Assembly: GCF_963576675.1 (NCBI RefSeq)
Contig: NC_088916.1
Span: 49,663,001-49,727,000, forward strand
Direction of reading: 5' to 3'
DNA from: Euphorbia lathyris
Lineage: Eukaryota; Streptophyta; Magnoliopsida; Malpighiales; Euphorbiaceae
Length of the DNA stretch: 64,000 bases
A model generated the notes under the pieces. The model did not search any database. It saw only the letters and a program-made list of their open reading frames with translations, and had not been told where the DNA came from. The translations under genes and the position numbers were made by a program. Shown here in pieces: positions 45,614 through 57,000 of the stretch (positions are counted from its first letter, which is position 1; the number at the start of each line of letters is the position of its first letter).

Positions 45614-46775
45614 GTCCCTCCCTCCCTCCATTCTCTGATTCTCATATTTTTCTGCTACTGATAGTTCCACCTAGTACAGTTCCCACTTCTTTGCTTGCTT
45701 GCTATGATAATGTATGATCATGGTCATGGTGTGGTGAAATGATGACCTTGTTTGTTTGTGTTTAGTTAGATAGAATTAGAAGGTAAGATTAAATATGAAT
45801 TTAATAGGCTCAGTGATTGTTTGAATTTCGATAATTGATTCCACATATTGTTTGATTGGATGAAAGGCTTGAATGAGTTATGAAAGGAAAGATTTGCAAG
45901 AATAATTTTTTTTTTGTAATGTTAAGATCATGAAAATTATCAAATTTATATTTGAATTTTGATAACAGGAAATGCAACCATTTTAAAGTTTCTTGTGAGA
46001 AGCTTATGATTTTCGGTTTTCTCCTTATCCAATAAGCTTAAAAGAATATCATAGTAATGAGTTTTTTTTTTGTTAGGATACCTTGAAATTGAAATTGATA
46101 GTCTCTTGTTTGATCTCCATGGTCTATTTAGATATTAGATTTCAAATTGCAGTGTGAATGAATTGCTGAATTTTTAGTGTGCAGATCTTCCATAGAGTGA
46201 AAGCACTCCCTGAGTCGTGTGGCTTGTCCAAGAGGTAATACTCCTTGAAATTGATTAATTCTACATTTGTTATTATTTAGGCATTTGGAACTTAATGTTT
46301 GAAAGTGATTGCAAAGAAGTGAATATTATCTTGAGTTCTTTTCATATCACTGATCCTGCTAGATATATTCTTAGTTATATTTGAAACTTAGCTTGAGATG
46401 GTATGTATATAAAAACCATAAACGGTAAGGCTATATTGGTGCTATTTTATACGTAGAGCCTAAATTGATATTTCCCCAAAAACCATAAGCCTATTTTAGT
46501 ACCTTATCCCTTTCTATTTTAATAACGATTCAAGCATAAATTGATGAGAAATTTATTGATTGGACAACTCCAATTTAATAGATACAAAATAGTTAATGTT
46601 TAAGGAGCATATATAGGCTTCATGTTAATGTTTGTACAAATTTTTGGTATTTTATTTAAGGAGCCTTAGCCTTAGGCATGGATGACTTGTTTTAGCAAAA
46701 GAACAAGTGCTGTAACTCAAACTTAAATCGACAAATGCAAGCAGACAGATGCAAAAATGGTGAGCCATTTGAGTC
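45614..46775. other. CACTA interior between captured exons and nested copia
   Basis: Mostly intron-like AT-rich DNA. It includes one exon-like segment at 46187-46233. The last five bases, GAGTC, are the copia target duplication. Confidence 0.5.
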
Positions 46776-47393
46776 TGTGAACAATACTATACTTCGAACG
46801 ATTAATCAACCACACAGACAACGAACTCCAAAGATCGTAGATTGGATCTTGAAACAATAGCAAAAAGAATACACACAGAATTTACCCTGGTTCGGCTTAA
46901 ATGCCTACATCCAGCAACTTCACTAATCAATGGAGATTACAACAAGATTAGAAACCGTTTCCTCTCAAGAAACTCTCGTGTTTCCCAATCCCTTGCTCTA
47001 CAAGCTTTTCTTTCCCAAATCAGTTCTCACAGTGTATACAAAATGATTTCCCAAAAAGATTGATGAACTCATTCGCAACCCTAAACCTTTATAACATAGG
47101 CTTTACAAGAATTGTGAAATACCCAAAACACCCCTTACTCAAAATGTATTAACACACCAAGACCATGCTGACTTGTTGACACATAGTCATGCTGACTTGT
47201 TGAAACACTCATGCTGACTTGATGACTTACAATCATGCTGACTTGTTGAATCACTCATGCTGACTTGATGACTTACAATCATGCTGACTTGTTGAATCAC
47301 TCATGCTGACTTGATGACTTACTATCATGCTGACTTGTTGACTCACAGCCAACATCAGCACATCAGCTCGTGATAGAAAAACAACGACTTACA
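46776..47393 (-). repeat. 3' LTR of the copia element
   Basis: 618 bp, TGTGAAC to ACTTACA. On the minus strand a TATA-like TTATAAAGG lies near 47086-47094. The chance ORF at 46842-47063 is repeated in the other LTR (51484-51705). Confidence 0.95.
47160..47345. repeat. CATGCTGACTTG tandem repeat in the copia LTR
   Basis: Eight occurrences of CATGCTGACTTG(T/A)TGA separated by short linkers, organised as a 46-bp higher-order unit repeated about three times. The same array is in the other LTR (51802-51987). Confidence 0.9.
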
Positions 47394-47410
47394 ATCTCCA
47401 CCTTGTCTTT
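47394..47410 (-). promoter_or_regulatory. polypurine tract of the copia element
   Basis: The minus-strand sequence GACAAGGTGGAGAT ends immediately before the 3' LTR. Confidence 0.7.
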
Positions 47411-47419
47411 CTGATCACT

Positions 47420-48533
47420 CCATCGACTAGTGAAGAAAATACGCTCAAGGACCATTGACCATCCTAACCAGTTTCAAGCAATGTTCAAATTTATTACTTG
47501 AAACAGATTTGGTCAGCATGTCGGCTGGATTATCCTTAGTTCCCACTTTCACCACCTGAACAGTACCAGTGCTAATCACATCCCTGATGAAATGCATTCT
47601 CACATCTATGTGTTTGGATTGCTCGTGAAATACTTGGTGTTTTGACAGATGTATAGCTCATTGGCTATCACAGTAAATCTTCAAACCATCAATCTGTGTC
47701 ACTCCAAGTTCCGTTAAGACTCCTCTCGGCCACATTGCTTCCTTTACTGCCTCTGTGACGACAATAAACTCTGCCTCGGTTGTTGACAAAGTCACAACTG
47801 ACTGTAGATTTGCCCTCCAACTTATTGTCGTTCCAAACACTGTGAACACGTACCTGGTTTGGGATTTTCTGGTGTCAATGCTACCAGCATAATCAGAATC
47901 AACAAAACCTGCTACATCATCCACTAGGGCGTCAGCTCCACCATAACTCAAACCTTTACTCAATGAGCCTTTGACATACCTCAGAACCCACTTCACCGCT
48001 GACCAATGTGCTCTCCCTGGATTTGCCATGAACCTGCTTATGAGACTCACAGCATGAGCCAAATCTGGGCGTGTACAGACCATCGCGTACATTAGACAGC
48101 CTACAACACTGGAATATGGCACCCTCTCCATGTCTTCCTTTTCCTCATCTGTTTGAGGACTTTTCTTACTGCTCAGCTTGAAGTGACTTGCAAGTGGAGT
48201 GAGTACGGGCTTTGAATCTGTCATTCCAAAACGTTCTAACACCTTACTCAGGTAACCTGACTGACTTAGGAACAGCTTCTTTCTTCCTCTGTCTCGAGAA
48301 ATCTGCATCCCTAAAAATTTTCGTGCTGACCCGAGATCCTTCATCTCAAACCGTGTGTTTAGTTGTGCCTTTAACTGATTTATGGCAGCTTTGTTGTGAC
48401 AAGCTATAAGCATGTCATCAACATATAATAAGAGATAAATCTTAGAGCCATCACTAAGGTTTCTACTATACACGCACCAGTCATAACTAGACCTATGAAA
48501 ATCCTGACTTATCATAAACTCATCGAACTTCAT
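47420..48533 (-). pseudogene. copia RT (catalytic part) and RNase H
   Basis: The open part is 48533-47658 (291 codons). RT shows LLLYVDDML with catalytic YVDD at 37-40 and GSARKFLGMQI. RNase H shows YAMVCTRPDLAHAV, VDSDYAGS (Asp), LSTTEAEFI (Glu) and YCDSQ (Asp). A TGA then follows where the family normally reads SAI, and the same frame stays open with RNase H tail similarity to about 47420. On the other side a TAG in place of a probable Gln codon (near 48539) separates it from the RT N-terminus. The enzyme would make cDNA in the cytoplasmic particle. Confidence 0.88.
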
Positions 48534-48539
48534 GTACCA

Positions 48540-49490
48540 CTATCTAGGGGACTGTTTCAGACCATATAGAGATTTCTTAAGCAAACATACCTGCCGGTCT
48601 TTATCTCCTATTTCAAATCCCTCTGGTTGTTGCATATATATGACCTCATCTAGGTTTCCATGAAGAAAAGCGGTTTTAACATCTAACTGTTCTAACTCTA
48701 GGTCAAAACGAGTTACAAGAGAGAGAATAATCCTAATAGACCTATGTTTAACAACCGGAGAATAGATTTCATTAAAGTCTATACCTTCCTGTTGTGTAAA
48801 CCCTTTGGCAACTAACCTAGCTTTAAACCTAGGTCTCTCTACACCGGGTATCTCTTCTTTTCTTTTAAACACCCACCTTGACCCGACCAACTTCTTATCA
48901 GGAGGTTTATCTACCAAAATCCAAGTCTCATTTTTATCAAGAGATTTTATCTCATCCTTCATTGCATTAAGCCACTGTTCCTTGTCAGCCGAATTCACAG
49001 CTTCCCTATAGGTTACAGGTTCAGATTCTTGTACTTCCTTAGCAACACTAAATGCATAAGCTACAAGGTCCTCAAAACCATATCTAACCGGGGCCCTAGG
49101 GACTCTTCTTTCACGGTCTCTAACAAGTTTATAGCTTTGACTGGATTCAGTAGGATTACCATCACTCACTTCTTGTTCGGTTTGACGGGTGTTTTCACTA
49201 TTTTCTTCAAGCTCCACCTCATTCTTAACACTCTCAAGGTTTTGAATGGATTCGGAAATACTTGGTTCTATCTGAGTTTTCTCTCGGTTCTTCTGATAAG
49301 GAAAATCCATCTCATTGAACACTACATTTCTGCTCACTATGGATTTCTTATAACCAGGTTCTAGGCACCACAACTTATAGCCCTTGACTCCTATAGGGTA
49401 ACCTATAAAAACACATCTTAGAGCCCGAGGTTCTAGTTTTTCCTGTCTAACGTGTGCAAAAGCCGAACAACCAAACACTAAGTTTTTCAT
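48540..49490 (-). pseudogene. copia integrase C-terminus and RT N-terminus
   Basis: 316 codons. The start at 49490 is only the first Met after a frameshift. The first 75 residues match the integrase end (VFGCSAFAHVR, FIGYPIGVKGYKLW). An acidic Ser/Glu-rich linker (85-135) follows, then the RT domain from about 160 (WLNAMKDEIKSLDKN, LVGSRWVFKRK, ARLVAKGFTQQEGIDF, LDVKTAFLHGNLDE). D in LDVKTAFLHG is the first catalytic Asp. It ends at TAG after LKQSPR, in frame with the next segment, so a C-to-T type nonsense change is likely. Confidence 0.88.
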
Positions 49491-51426
49491 AATCCTCTGG
49501 GTGATCTGACCACATTTGCATAGGTGTTTTAAAGCCTATAGCGGATGATGGGCACCTATTGATTAGGTAACATGCAGTTTGCACTACTTCAGCCCAGAAA
49601 GACTTAGGGAGACTGGATTGGATTAACATGCACCTAACTCTCTCTAGGATAGTCCTATTATACCTCTCTGCTAGGCCATTCTGCTGTGGAGTTCCAGGAA
49701 CAGTGTGATGATTGGTTATACCCGACTTCTTGCACAAAGTGATGAAATCTTTGTCAAGAAACTCCAAACCATTGTCGGTTCTCAATCTTTTGATTTTCTT
49801 TCCTGTTTGATTTTCCACAAGCACTTTCCAATCCTTGAACGTTTGCAAGGCTTCATTCTTGTGAGCTAGAATATAAACCCATACTCTTCTAGAGTAATCA
49901 TCAATGAGGGTCATAAAATAGGTCCTCCCACCATGAGACTTGGTTCTTGTTGGCCCCCATAGGTCAGAGTGAATGTATTCAAGAATGTCCTGGGTTCTAT
50001 GGGTTGCTGACTTAGGAAACTTGACTTTACTAGACTTCCCTAAGACACAGTTCTCACAGAAATCTATTTTTCCTATGTGATCTTTACCAAAACAACCCTG
50101 CTTCCTAAGTTCATGTAAACCTACTTCACTCACGTGACCTAATCTAAGGTGCCAAAGAGTGGTTCTATCGGTCTTAGACTCGGTGAGATTTGCTGTAGAG
50201 ACTAACACAGTACTACCTAAGAGAGTGTACAGGCCATTACTCATGGTTCCTTTCATAACAACTAAAGATCCTCTAGCTATTCTTATGATACCCCCTTCGG
50301 CTCTATAATTGTATCCTTGTTTATCAAGCGTACCCAAAGAAATTAAATTTATTTTCAGTTCTGGCACATACCTCACACCGGACATAATCCTTTCTTGGCC
50401 ATCGAACATCTTCAGCCTGATGGAGCCTTGACCCAGTACCTTGCACAACTTATTGTTGCCTATAAGAACCCTCCCACCTTCTTCTTGAAAATCTTCGAAC
50501 CACGTTCTGTTGGGAGTCATATGGAACGTACACCCGCTGTTTGGATCTTTATCAGTGACAGCGAGAACTTCAGCGCTCTCATAACCTTCTTCTACCACGG
50601 CGGCTTCGTCTTGATCTTTAGGTTGGCCTTGACTCTTCTTCCTCTCAGGACAATTTTTTCTGAAATGTCCTTCCTTATGGCAGTGGAAACACTTGTAGAC
50701 CTTGCCTTCTTTATTGCTTGAGGATTGAGTCTTGGACCTTTTTCCGTTCTTGTTCTTTGGCTTGTGAGAGTCCTTTTTCTCAGACCTTCCACGAACAAGC
50801 AATCCTTCCGCAGCTTCAGTGTTGGTGCTGGCCTCAATCTGTTTTGACTTTAGAGCCATAAGAACTTCTTCCAGGCTTAGTGTTTCTCTAGCATACTTCA
50901 TTGTTTCAACGAAGTGACCGAAAGAATGGGGTAAGGAATTCAAGATCATTATGGCCTGATCTTCGTCTTCAATCTTTACCTCTATGTTCTCTAGGTCAAT
51001 TATGATCTTTGAGAAATCATCAAGATAGTCTTCGACTGGCTTGTCCTCATTCATCTTGAAACTAAAAAGTCTTCCCTTAAGATAAACTCGATTGGTGAGT
51101 GTCTTCGTCATGTACAACTGTTCAAGCTTGATCCAAACCCCAGAAGTTGTGGTTTCCTTTGATACTTCTCTAAGCACCTTGTCGCCGAGATACATGACGA
51201 TCGTACTGTAAGCCAATTCAAGAAGATCTTCTTTCTCCTCCTTCGTCATTGTCGCCGGAAGTTCCTTCTCGCCCTTCAGAGCCTTCGCAACCTTCATCTG
51301 GACCAAGATTGCTTTCATCCTCTGTCTCCATAGCGCGAAATCACCCTTCCCGTTGAAACGCTCGATCTCGATCTTTGTGAAACCTATTGATCTGTCTTGA
51401 TTAGCTCTGATACCAATTGTGAACAA
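49447..51426 (-). pseudogene. copia gag, protease remnant and integrase
   Basis: 659 codons. Gag spans about 15-240, with the CCHC knuckle C246-C259 (CFHCHKEGHFRKNC). In the protease region the text runs DKDPNSGCTFHM. Other copia elements have W-x-L-D-S-G before CTFHM, so a short in-frame deletion seems to have removed the catalytic Asp. Integrase has its zinc finger H426, H431, C457, C460 and the catalytic D488, D551, E587. The apparent start at 51426 lies in the LTR and reads through the primer-binding site. The true gag start is probably the ATA (Ile) codon before GFTKIE, changed from ATG. The frame is lost near 49480. Confidence 0.88.
51404..51415 (-). promoter_or_regulatory. primer-binding site (initiator tRNA-Met)
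   Basis: The minus strand reads TGGTATCAGAGC two bases after the 5' LTR, the classic plant copia primer site. Confidence 0.95.
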
Positions 51427-52035
51427 TACTATACTTCGAACGATTAATCAACCACACAGACAACGACCTCCAAAGATCGCAGATTGGATCTTGAAACAAT
51501 AGTAAAAAGAATACACACAGAATTTACCCTGGTTCGGCTTAAATGCCTACATCCAGCAACTTCACTAATCAATGGAGATTACAACAAGATTAGAAACCGT
51601 TTCCTCTCAAGAAACTCTCGTGTTTCCCAATCCCTTGCTCTACAAGCTTTTCTTTCCCAAATCAGTTCTCACAGTGTATACAAAATGATTTCCCAAAAAG
51701 ATTGATGAACTCATTCGCAACCCTAAACCTTTATAACATAGGCTTTACAAGAATTGTGAAATACCCAAAACACCCCTTACTCAAAATGTATTAACACACC
51801 AAGACCATGCTGACTTGTTGACACATAGTCATGCTGACTTGTTGAAACACTCATGCTGACTTGATGACTTACAATCATGCTGACTTGTTGAATCACTCAT
51901 GCTGACTTGATGACTTACAATCATGCTGACTTGTTGAATCACTCATGCTGACTTGATGACTTACTATCATGCTGACTTGTTGACTCACAGCCAACATCAG
52001 CACATCAGCTCGTGATAGAAAAACAACGACTTACA
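51418..52035 (-). repeat. 5' LTR of the copia element
   Basis: 618 bp, nearly identical to 46776-47393; I see differences at three positions (near 51467, 51480 and 51503). Confidence 0.95.
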
Positions 52036-52040
52036 GAGTC

Positions 52041-52570
52041 ATATTTATTTTTTGACAATAATACTTTAGAAATGCTTAAACTTTGATCAGGGTACTAATC
52101 AAATTGGGGACTCTCTTTTTTTAATTCCAAATTGGGCAGGGGTTCTCTCCAATAATTTTGAAAGACTAGATTTATTAGGATTGTTTAGCTGATAATGAGC
52201 TTAATTTGTGTTAGCTGATATCTTCTCTTCGTTTAATTTAGTCGAATGTTAAATTAGTCCTATTTTTTGTTTGATATTATGTTATGTTTAAATTGACTAG
52301 ATTTATGGTAAAGGTTCCTGTTTTAAACAATTAATATGTGAGTAATAACAACATAACTGTTGGGGTTTTCAGGAGATGATTTTGTTGATAAAAATTAGAT
52401 GTGCAATTTTAGTTTAGCATTTGTTCTGATAAAGTTTTTCTTAAGACCTCAACATCAGAATAGACTAGTGTGATGAATAAACTGCAAAAAAGCATTCAAT
52501 CTCATACAAAGGGAAATTGCAAGCAAACCATTGTTAAGTTGTCTAAGTTTCATAACATTTTTCTTTTCAG
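52041..52570. other. CACTA interior after the copia insertion
   Basis: Intron-like AT-rich DNA leading to the acceptor of the next TnpA exon. No other feature is visible. Confidence 0.5.
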
Positions 52571-55267
52571 CAGGTTCCAATGTTGCTAGTGGTTCCACTC
52601 ATTCTTCCACTACAGCACCTCGACACTATGGACCAAGGAGGAATATAAGATCGGATGCTCCTAAAGATGCTAGTGACAAATTTATCGTTGTTCTTTCGGT
52701 GGATAACATGTAAATTAAAGGAACCATATGTATCATGTAGTTAATATATTAGTTTAAAAAACATATATTCATTTATGAATTGACACTTTTTATTAATATG
52801 TAATGTAGGATTATTGATGGTCACCTTGTATCAGTGGTTACAGGTATCTTTCAAGAATATCCACAACCAGTCGCGTATAATGCTGGAATGATTCCTACTG
52901 CCATTTTGGACAAGTATTTCGAGGAGTTTCGGGTATTCAAATTTATCTATCCTCGTTTCAAATTAAAAAATAGATTGCTTATCCATTCTTCAAATTCTGC
53001 AGAAACCGTGTGTTTGGGACTCTTCCAAATATTCTGATGACATAATGAAGAAGGCGTTTATTAATAAACTCAAGGATCGGTATAAGGGAACAATGTCTAC
53101 AATAAGAAAAAGAGGAAATAGACCTATTTGGTGCCCCGAAGAAGTATGGGAGCCATGGACTCGCGTGTGGGAATCTGCCGACTTCAGAAAAAAAAAGAGA
53201 GATCGCCAAAAAAATAAGGGTGGGAGAAGACGGAGTGGCAAAAGGAACGCATAATGGAGGTTCAAGTGCGCATGTAAAATCTGTACAAAAAATGGTAAAC
53301 ATCTATATGTAGCATGTGAAATTCTAATATAAATTTGTGTTTATAATTGAAAATATAGGGTTTCTTTAATCAATTTATTCAACTGAGTTTTTATAATATG
53401 AAATATGATGCTACCATGAAGTCTTTAGAGGAATTTGAGTCATTTTATTAATTTACAAAGTGTTTAGATTAAAAATGAGCCTTTTCTCTTATCAGAATAT
53501 CATAATAAACAAGTATGAGTTATGTAATAGGTCATTCTTAAAGTACAGGGGAACCTCAAATTTAGCACAGTTGATTTCTAATGTACATAACACTGTTACA
53601 CCTCTAATCCTTTAGTTTGATCACGCAATATCATTTGCAGTAGTGTAAGTTCTTTATATATCTTTGTTTTTCCTTTAGTTCGATCATAAAATAGAAACTG
53701 ACACTTTGCTATTCTTTTGCTTCATATATTATACAGAATCAAAAAACCCTTTTTAACATTACAATTTCCATTCAGTTGGTGTCCTTGTGAGATAACACTT
53801 ATCTCTTAACAAAACAGTCCAATTTCCAAATTGAATCGACTAACTCCAAATGTCAACCAAAAGAGATAATGCCATATACAACTAAATAATTGCAAAGAAA
53901 TTATGATTAGGAAGAAGAAACACAATTAAACATTTGAATGCTTGGATTAGAAATAGGAAAAGCCTTAGAGAGCAATCTTTTCCTTGTTCAAGTTGATGTG
54001 AAGTTCAGAATTTTACATATCTTTACATTATTTTTACCTATTTTACTTATTGGTGTTCACATTTTAGGACAATACCAGCTAGTTTAGATATTAAATTTTA
54101 GTGTATAATCGGAATCAAACTCGAAATCTCTAATTCAAATAATTTGGGACTCTTAACACTCAAGCCAACTTAATTGATTCCTATTATTAATTTAGTTGTT
54201 AAAACTGATATGTTATATCTACATAATATCTAAATACGTAAGTAGATATTTAAGGGAAACAAAACAAGCCAGGCTGAATATGGAAAGACTTGTTACGTGT
54301 GTGATAAATATAAAAGCTGAGAGTATAATATTGTCTTGTCTTCATGCATATATATTACAATGCTCAAGTTTTTCGGTAATTACAAAGTCAACAAATGTTT
54401 TACTGAGACGAATAGTATATGTGGAAGATAAACACGTTTTTTATTTGTATAAATACCATTGAATTTCTACCTTGAATTTATGCTTCAATTTAGCACTGTT
54501 GAATTATTTGCAGTTCCTTTTATGTATACTTCAATTGAATCAATATGTTATATCTTCTTTTCTCTAAATATTAAACTCAAGATTTTCACTCAAAATATAT
54601 ACTTGTGACAGAAAAAGGAGTTAGGTGGGTCCATTACTCCCGACCAATTCTTTTTATGGGCGCACACACACGATCATGATGGAGTTACATTCGTCAATGA
54701 TCGGTGTAGAGAGATTCAGGTAGTAATTCATCATGCTACATTTTAAGAACATATAATAATTAATGTGTTCATATTAAGCAAAATGTTGATGCAGTATAAT
54801 TTTTTGTTATTAAATGTAGGCAGAGTATGAAAGCAATATTGAACAACAACAAACTGAACAGATTCCCACTGAGCTTGAGGCAGCTGTTGAAGCCATTAAT
54901 GAAATAGAAGCATTTTGTGGCTTGTGGAGGAGTTAACAGGGATGGAGCTATTTATGGACTAGGTTCGGCAGCTTCTCATTATTATCGGGATCGCATGTCG
55001 CATCCTAGAAATGCAAGAGCGGATTCATCTTCAAGTCCTAATGTTAATGGTGCATCTAGCTCACATGCTAATACACAAACCAATCTTCACTCTATCCAAG
55101 AGCGACTTGATGGTTTCAATGCGGAGAGGGCTGATTTTATAGTGCATCTAGAGCGGATAAATGAACGCCAACAACGGGTTGATGAACGACAACAACGGAT
55201 GGATCAAACGCTTCAAAGTTTACATTTGCGTGTTGATGTCGATGAGGTTACCAACTTCGGGGGCGAT
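52571..55267 (+). pseudogene. TnpA-like (Ptta/En-Spm transposase family) gene of the CACTA element
   Basis: Five exons join in phase with GT-AG borders: 52571-52709, 52809-52932, 53003-53294, 54612-54719 and 54820-55267. Exon 2 reads IIDGHLVSVVTGIFQEYPQP, exon 3 holds KAFINKLKDRYKG and W-x-P-W-T-R-V-W, exon 4 holds LGGSITPDQFFLWAHTH and GVTFV. This is the pattern of the plant transposase Ptta/En-Spm family. The last exon ends in a heptad-rich coiled coil (ERINERQQRVDERQQRM). Such proteins bind subterminal repeats and assist TnpD. Two single-base length changes, in an A9 run (53188-53196) and a T4 run (54913-54916), break the frame. Any upstream exons would lie left of the copia insertion. Confidence 0.75.
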
Positions 55268-55779
55268 TGATGGATATTGAGACACAAATTGGTCCATCTG
55301 TAAGGCAAATTCAAACCATTCTCGACCGACTGCATGCCTTGGAGAGGTTAGCTCGTGACTCTAACAATTAGATTCCTAATTCTTTTTGGTTGTTTTTTGA
55401 AAGGAGGCGCTATATCCAATCCAAGACCTCCCACCTTAATATTAGAGGTGTACCAAACTGTATAGGCTTATTTTGGCAAATTACATCAGTATATGTATTT
55501 TGGTACTTGGCTAGTTTAATATTAACTCTAGCTTAGTTTATTTGTAACTTTAATTATATTACTTATAAACATATATTTTGTTAAATGAATTTATATTATT
55601 TGTTTTATTATGGAAGTTCTTAATATAAAATTTTAGTTTAATATTAGTAATAAGAATTCACAGCAAAAATATTACAGGAGCTGTCTAGAAATTTACAGAC
55701 GGAAATTACCGTCGGTAATCCGACAGTATAATGGTGGGCGACGAAGTGAGCTTTTAATTTTCCGTCAAAAAAACCGTCG
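55268..55779. other. 3' interior of the CACTA element
   Basis: Non-coding. A short block (55695-55790) carries ACGGAAATTACCGTCGG inverted words resembling the ends of other CACTA families, possibly an old fragment. Confidence 0.45.
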
Positions 55780-56068
55780 GTGAATTTTACAACCAGATTC
55801 GTTGCAACCAAAAGCTCGTCTCTAACGATATTCGATACACAACTTTTAAATTTGATTTTGAAACCAAATAGTGGTTGCAAAGTAACGATTTGTAACTTTG
55901 CAACCAACTTAACAACCAATTTATTGATTGCAAACATTGCTACCGTAAGGCTAGACGTGGTTTCAAAGATTTAGCAACCTAGCAATTAGCAACCGGTCCA
56001 TTTTGGTTGCTAAAAACATAAATCTGGTTGCAAAAGTGTATTAGAGACCGATTTAGCAACAACTTTCT
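55780..56068. repeat. right subterminal repeats of the CACTA element
   Basis: Many copies of GGTTGC(A/T)A and GCAACC, mirroring the left end (43580-43800). They are probable TnpA binding sites. Confidence 0.7.
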
Positions 56069-56097
56069 GGTTGCTAATTACTGTTTTTCTTGTAGTG

Positions 56098-56500
56098 TTC
56101 CCTCAACTTTCCTAACTTCCATGCCACATCACCCAACTAATTTGTGGTTAGAGAGAGTTTTAAGGCTAGACATAAATGTGAGCAGAGAGTTAGTCTTCGT
56201 GGGTTAGCTTGTGGTTCCGTTTGGTACGTGTTGGAGAAATCAGATGGACCGAAACGAAACAATATATGCTGAAAATGCAAGTCACACGACGTGCGAACTT
56301 ATGTCACATGGCGTGTCGCTTGCCTTCATGCATGCCTTGTCCTGAAAATATAAGTCAGCACGTCGTAGAGGTTGATTTTTCTTTTGAGACAGGAACTCGG
56401 TCACACGTCGTGCCGATTAGGCACACAGCATGTCGCTTGCCTGGCGATATTTTTTTTTACATAATTTTTATTCTAATTGAAACTTGACTCTAAAATAAGT
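56098..56500 (-). repeat. LTR-like repeat, right part
   Basis: This continues the segment cut at 43559; the flanking texts (ACTAACTTC before, CTTTCCTAACTTCC after) are alike in composition. It contains a block with repeated CACACGACGTG / CACATGGCGTGTCGCTTGCC words, reminiscent of the GC-rich palindromic blocks in the other Athila-like LTRs. Confidence 0.4.
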
Positions 56501-56509
56501 TATTATTTA

Positions 56510-57000
56510 GATAAATTACACCCATGGCCACTAACTTTATCCATTTTAATATTGTGGCCACTAAACTTCAATTCTTAATAGTATGACCACTGAATTTTAC
56601 ACTTTTTAACATCGGTGTCCATTCAACTTTAACTAACTCCTCAGAATGACCGTTAACGACCTCAAAATGAAAATATTCGAAAATTACTATGAAAACCACA
56701 TTTTTTATTTTCCAAAATCATATTTTTTTGGAGCTTTCACTCTCTAAAAATTCTTTTTCTCTCTCCTAACCAAACAACACCTAAATGATCTTAAAACGAA
56801 AATTTTCAAGAATTAAAGTTCCTTAGAATATCATTAACTCTTCGAATTTTTTATTTTGAGACCGTCGATTGTCGTTTTGAGGTGTTGAGTGGCAACCGAT
56901 GTTAAAAAGTGTACAATTTAGTGGTCATACTGTTAAGAAAATTGAAGTTCAGTGACCACAATGTTAAATGGGTGTTCAGTGGCATGGATGTAATTTACCC
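56510..57000. mobile_element. MITE with ~115-bp terminal inverted repeats
   Basis: The left arm starts GATAAATTACACCCATG and the right arm ends CATGGATGTAATTTACCC. The arms match, with scattered differences, through CACTTTTTAACATCGG. Total 491 bp, non-coding. The flanking bases are both TATTTA-like, but no exact duplication could be fixed. It may be Mutator-like. Confidence 0.75.

Larger units (their letters stand above)
46776..52035 (-). mobile_element. young Ty1/copia element nested in the CACTA transposon
   Basis: 5260 bp with TSD GAGTC (46771-46775 and 52036-52040) and two 618-bp LTRs that differ at only about three positions. It is oriented leftward. It has a PBS for initiator tRNA-Met, gag with a CCHC knuckle, a protease remnant, integrase, RT and RNase H. 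One frameshift, two stops, a lost protease Asp and a probably lost gag start make it defective in spite of its youth. Confidence 0.95.
43560..56097 (+). mobile_element. CACTA (En/Spm) transposon with captured gene and nested insertions
   Basis: The termini CACTACAAGAAAAAC (left) and GTTTTTCTTGTAGTG (right) extend to a 28-bp TIR with two mismatches, and the 3-bp duplication TTC flanks the element (43557-43559 and 56098-56100). The total is 12,538 bp, or about 7.3 kb without the nested copia. It carries a WD40-like gene fragment (44929-45613) and a TnpA-like gene (52571-55267). I see no TnpD (transposase_21) coding region, so it appears non-autonomous. Confidence 0.92.

Noticed and set aside
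46842..51705. Repeated 73-codon ORF at 46842-47063 and 51484-51705
   Set aside because: Both are the same chance frame in the two LTRs of the copia element.
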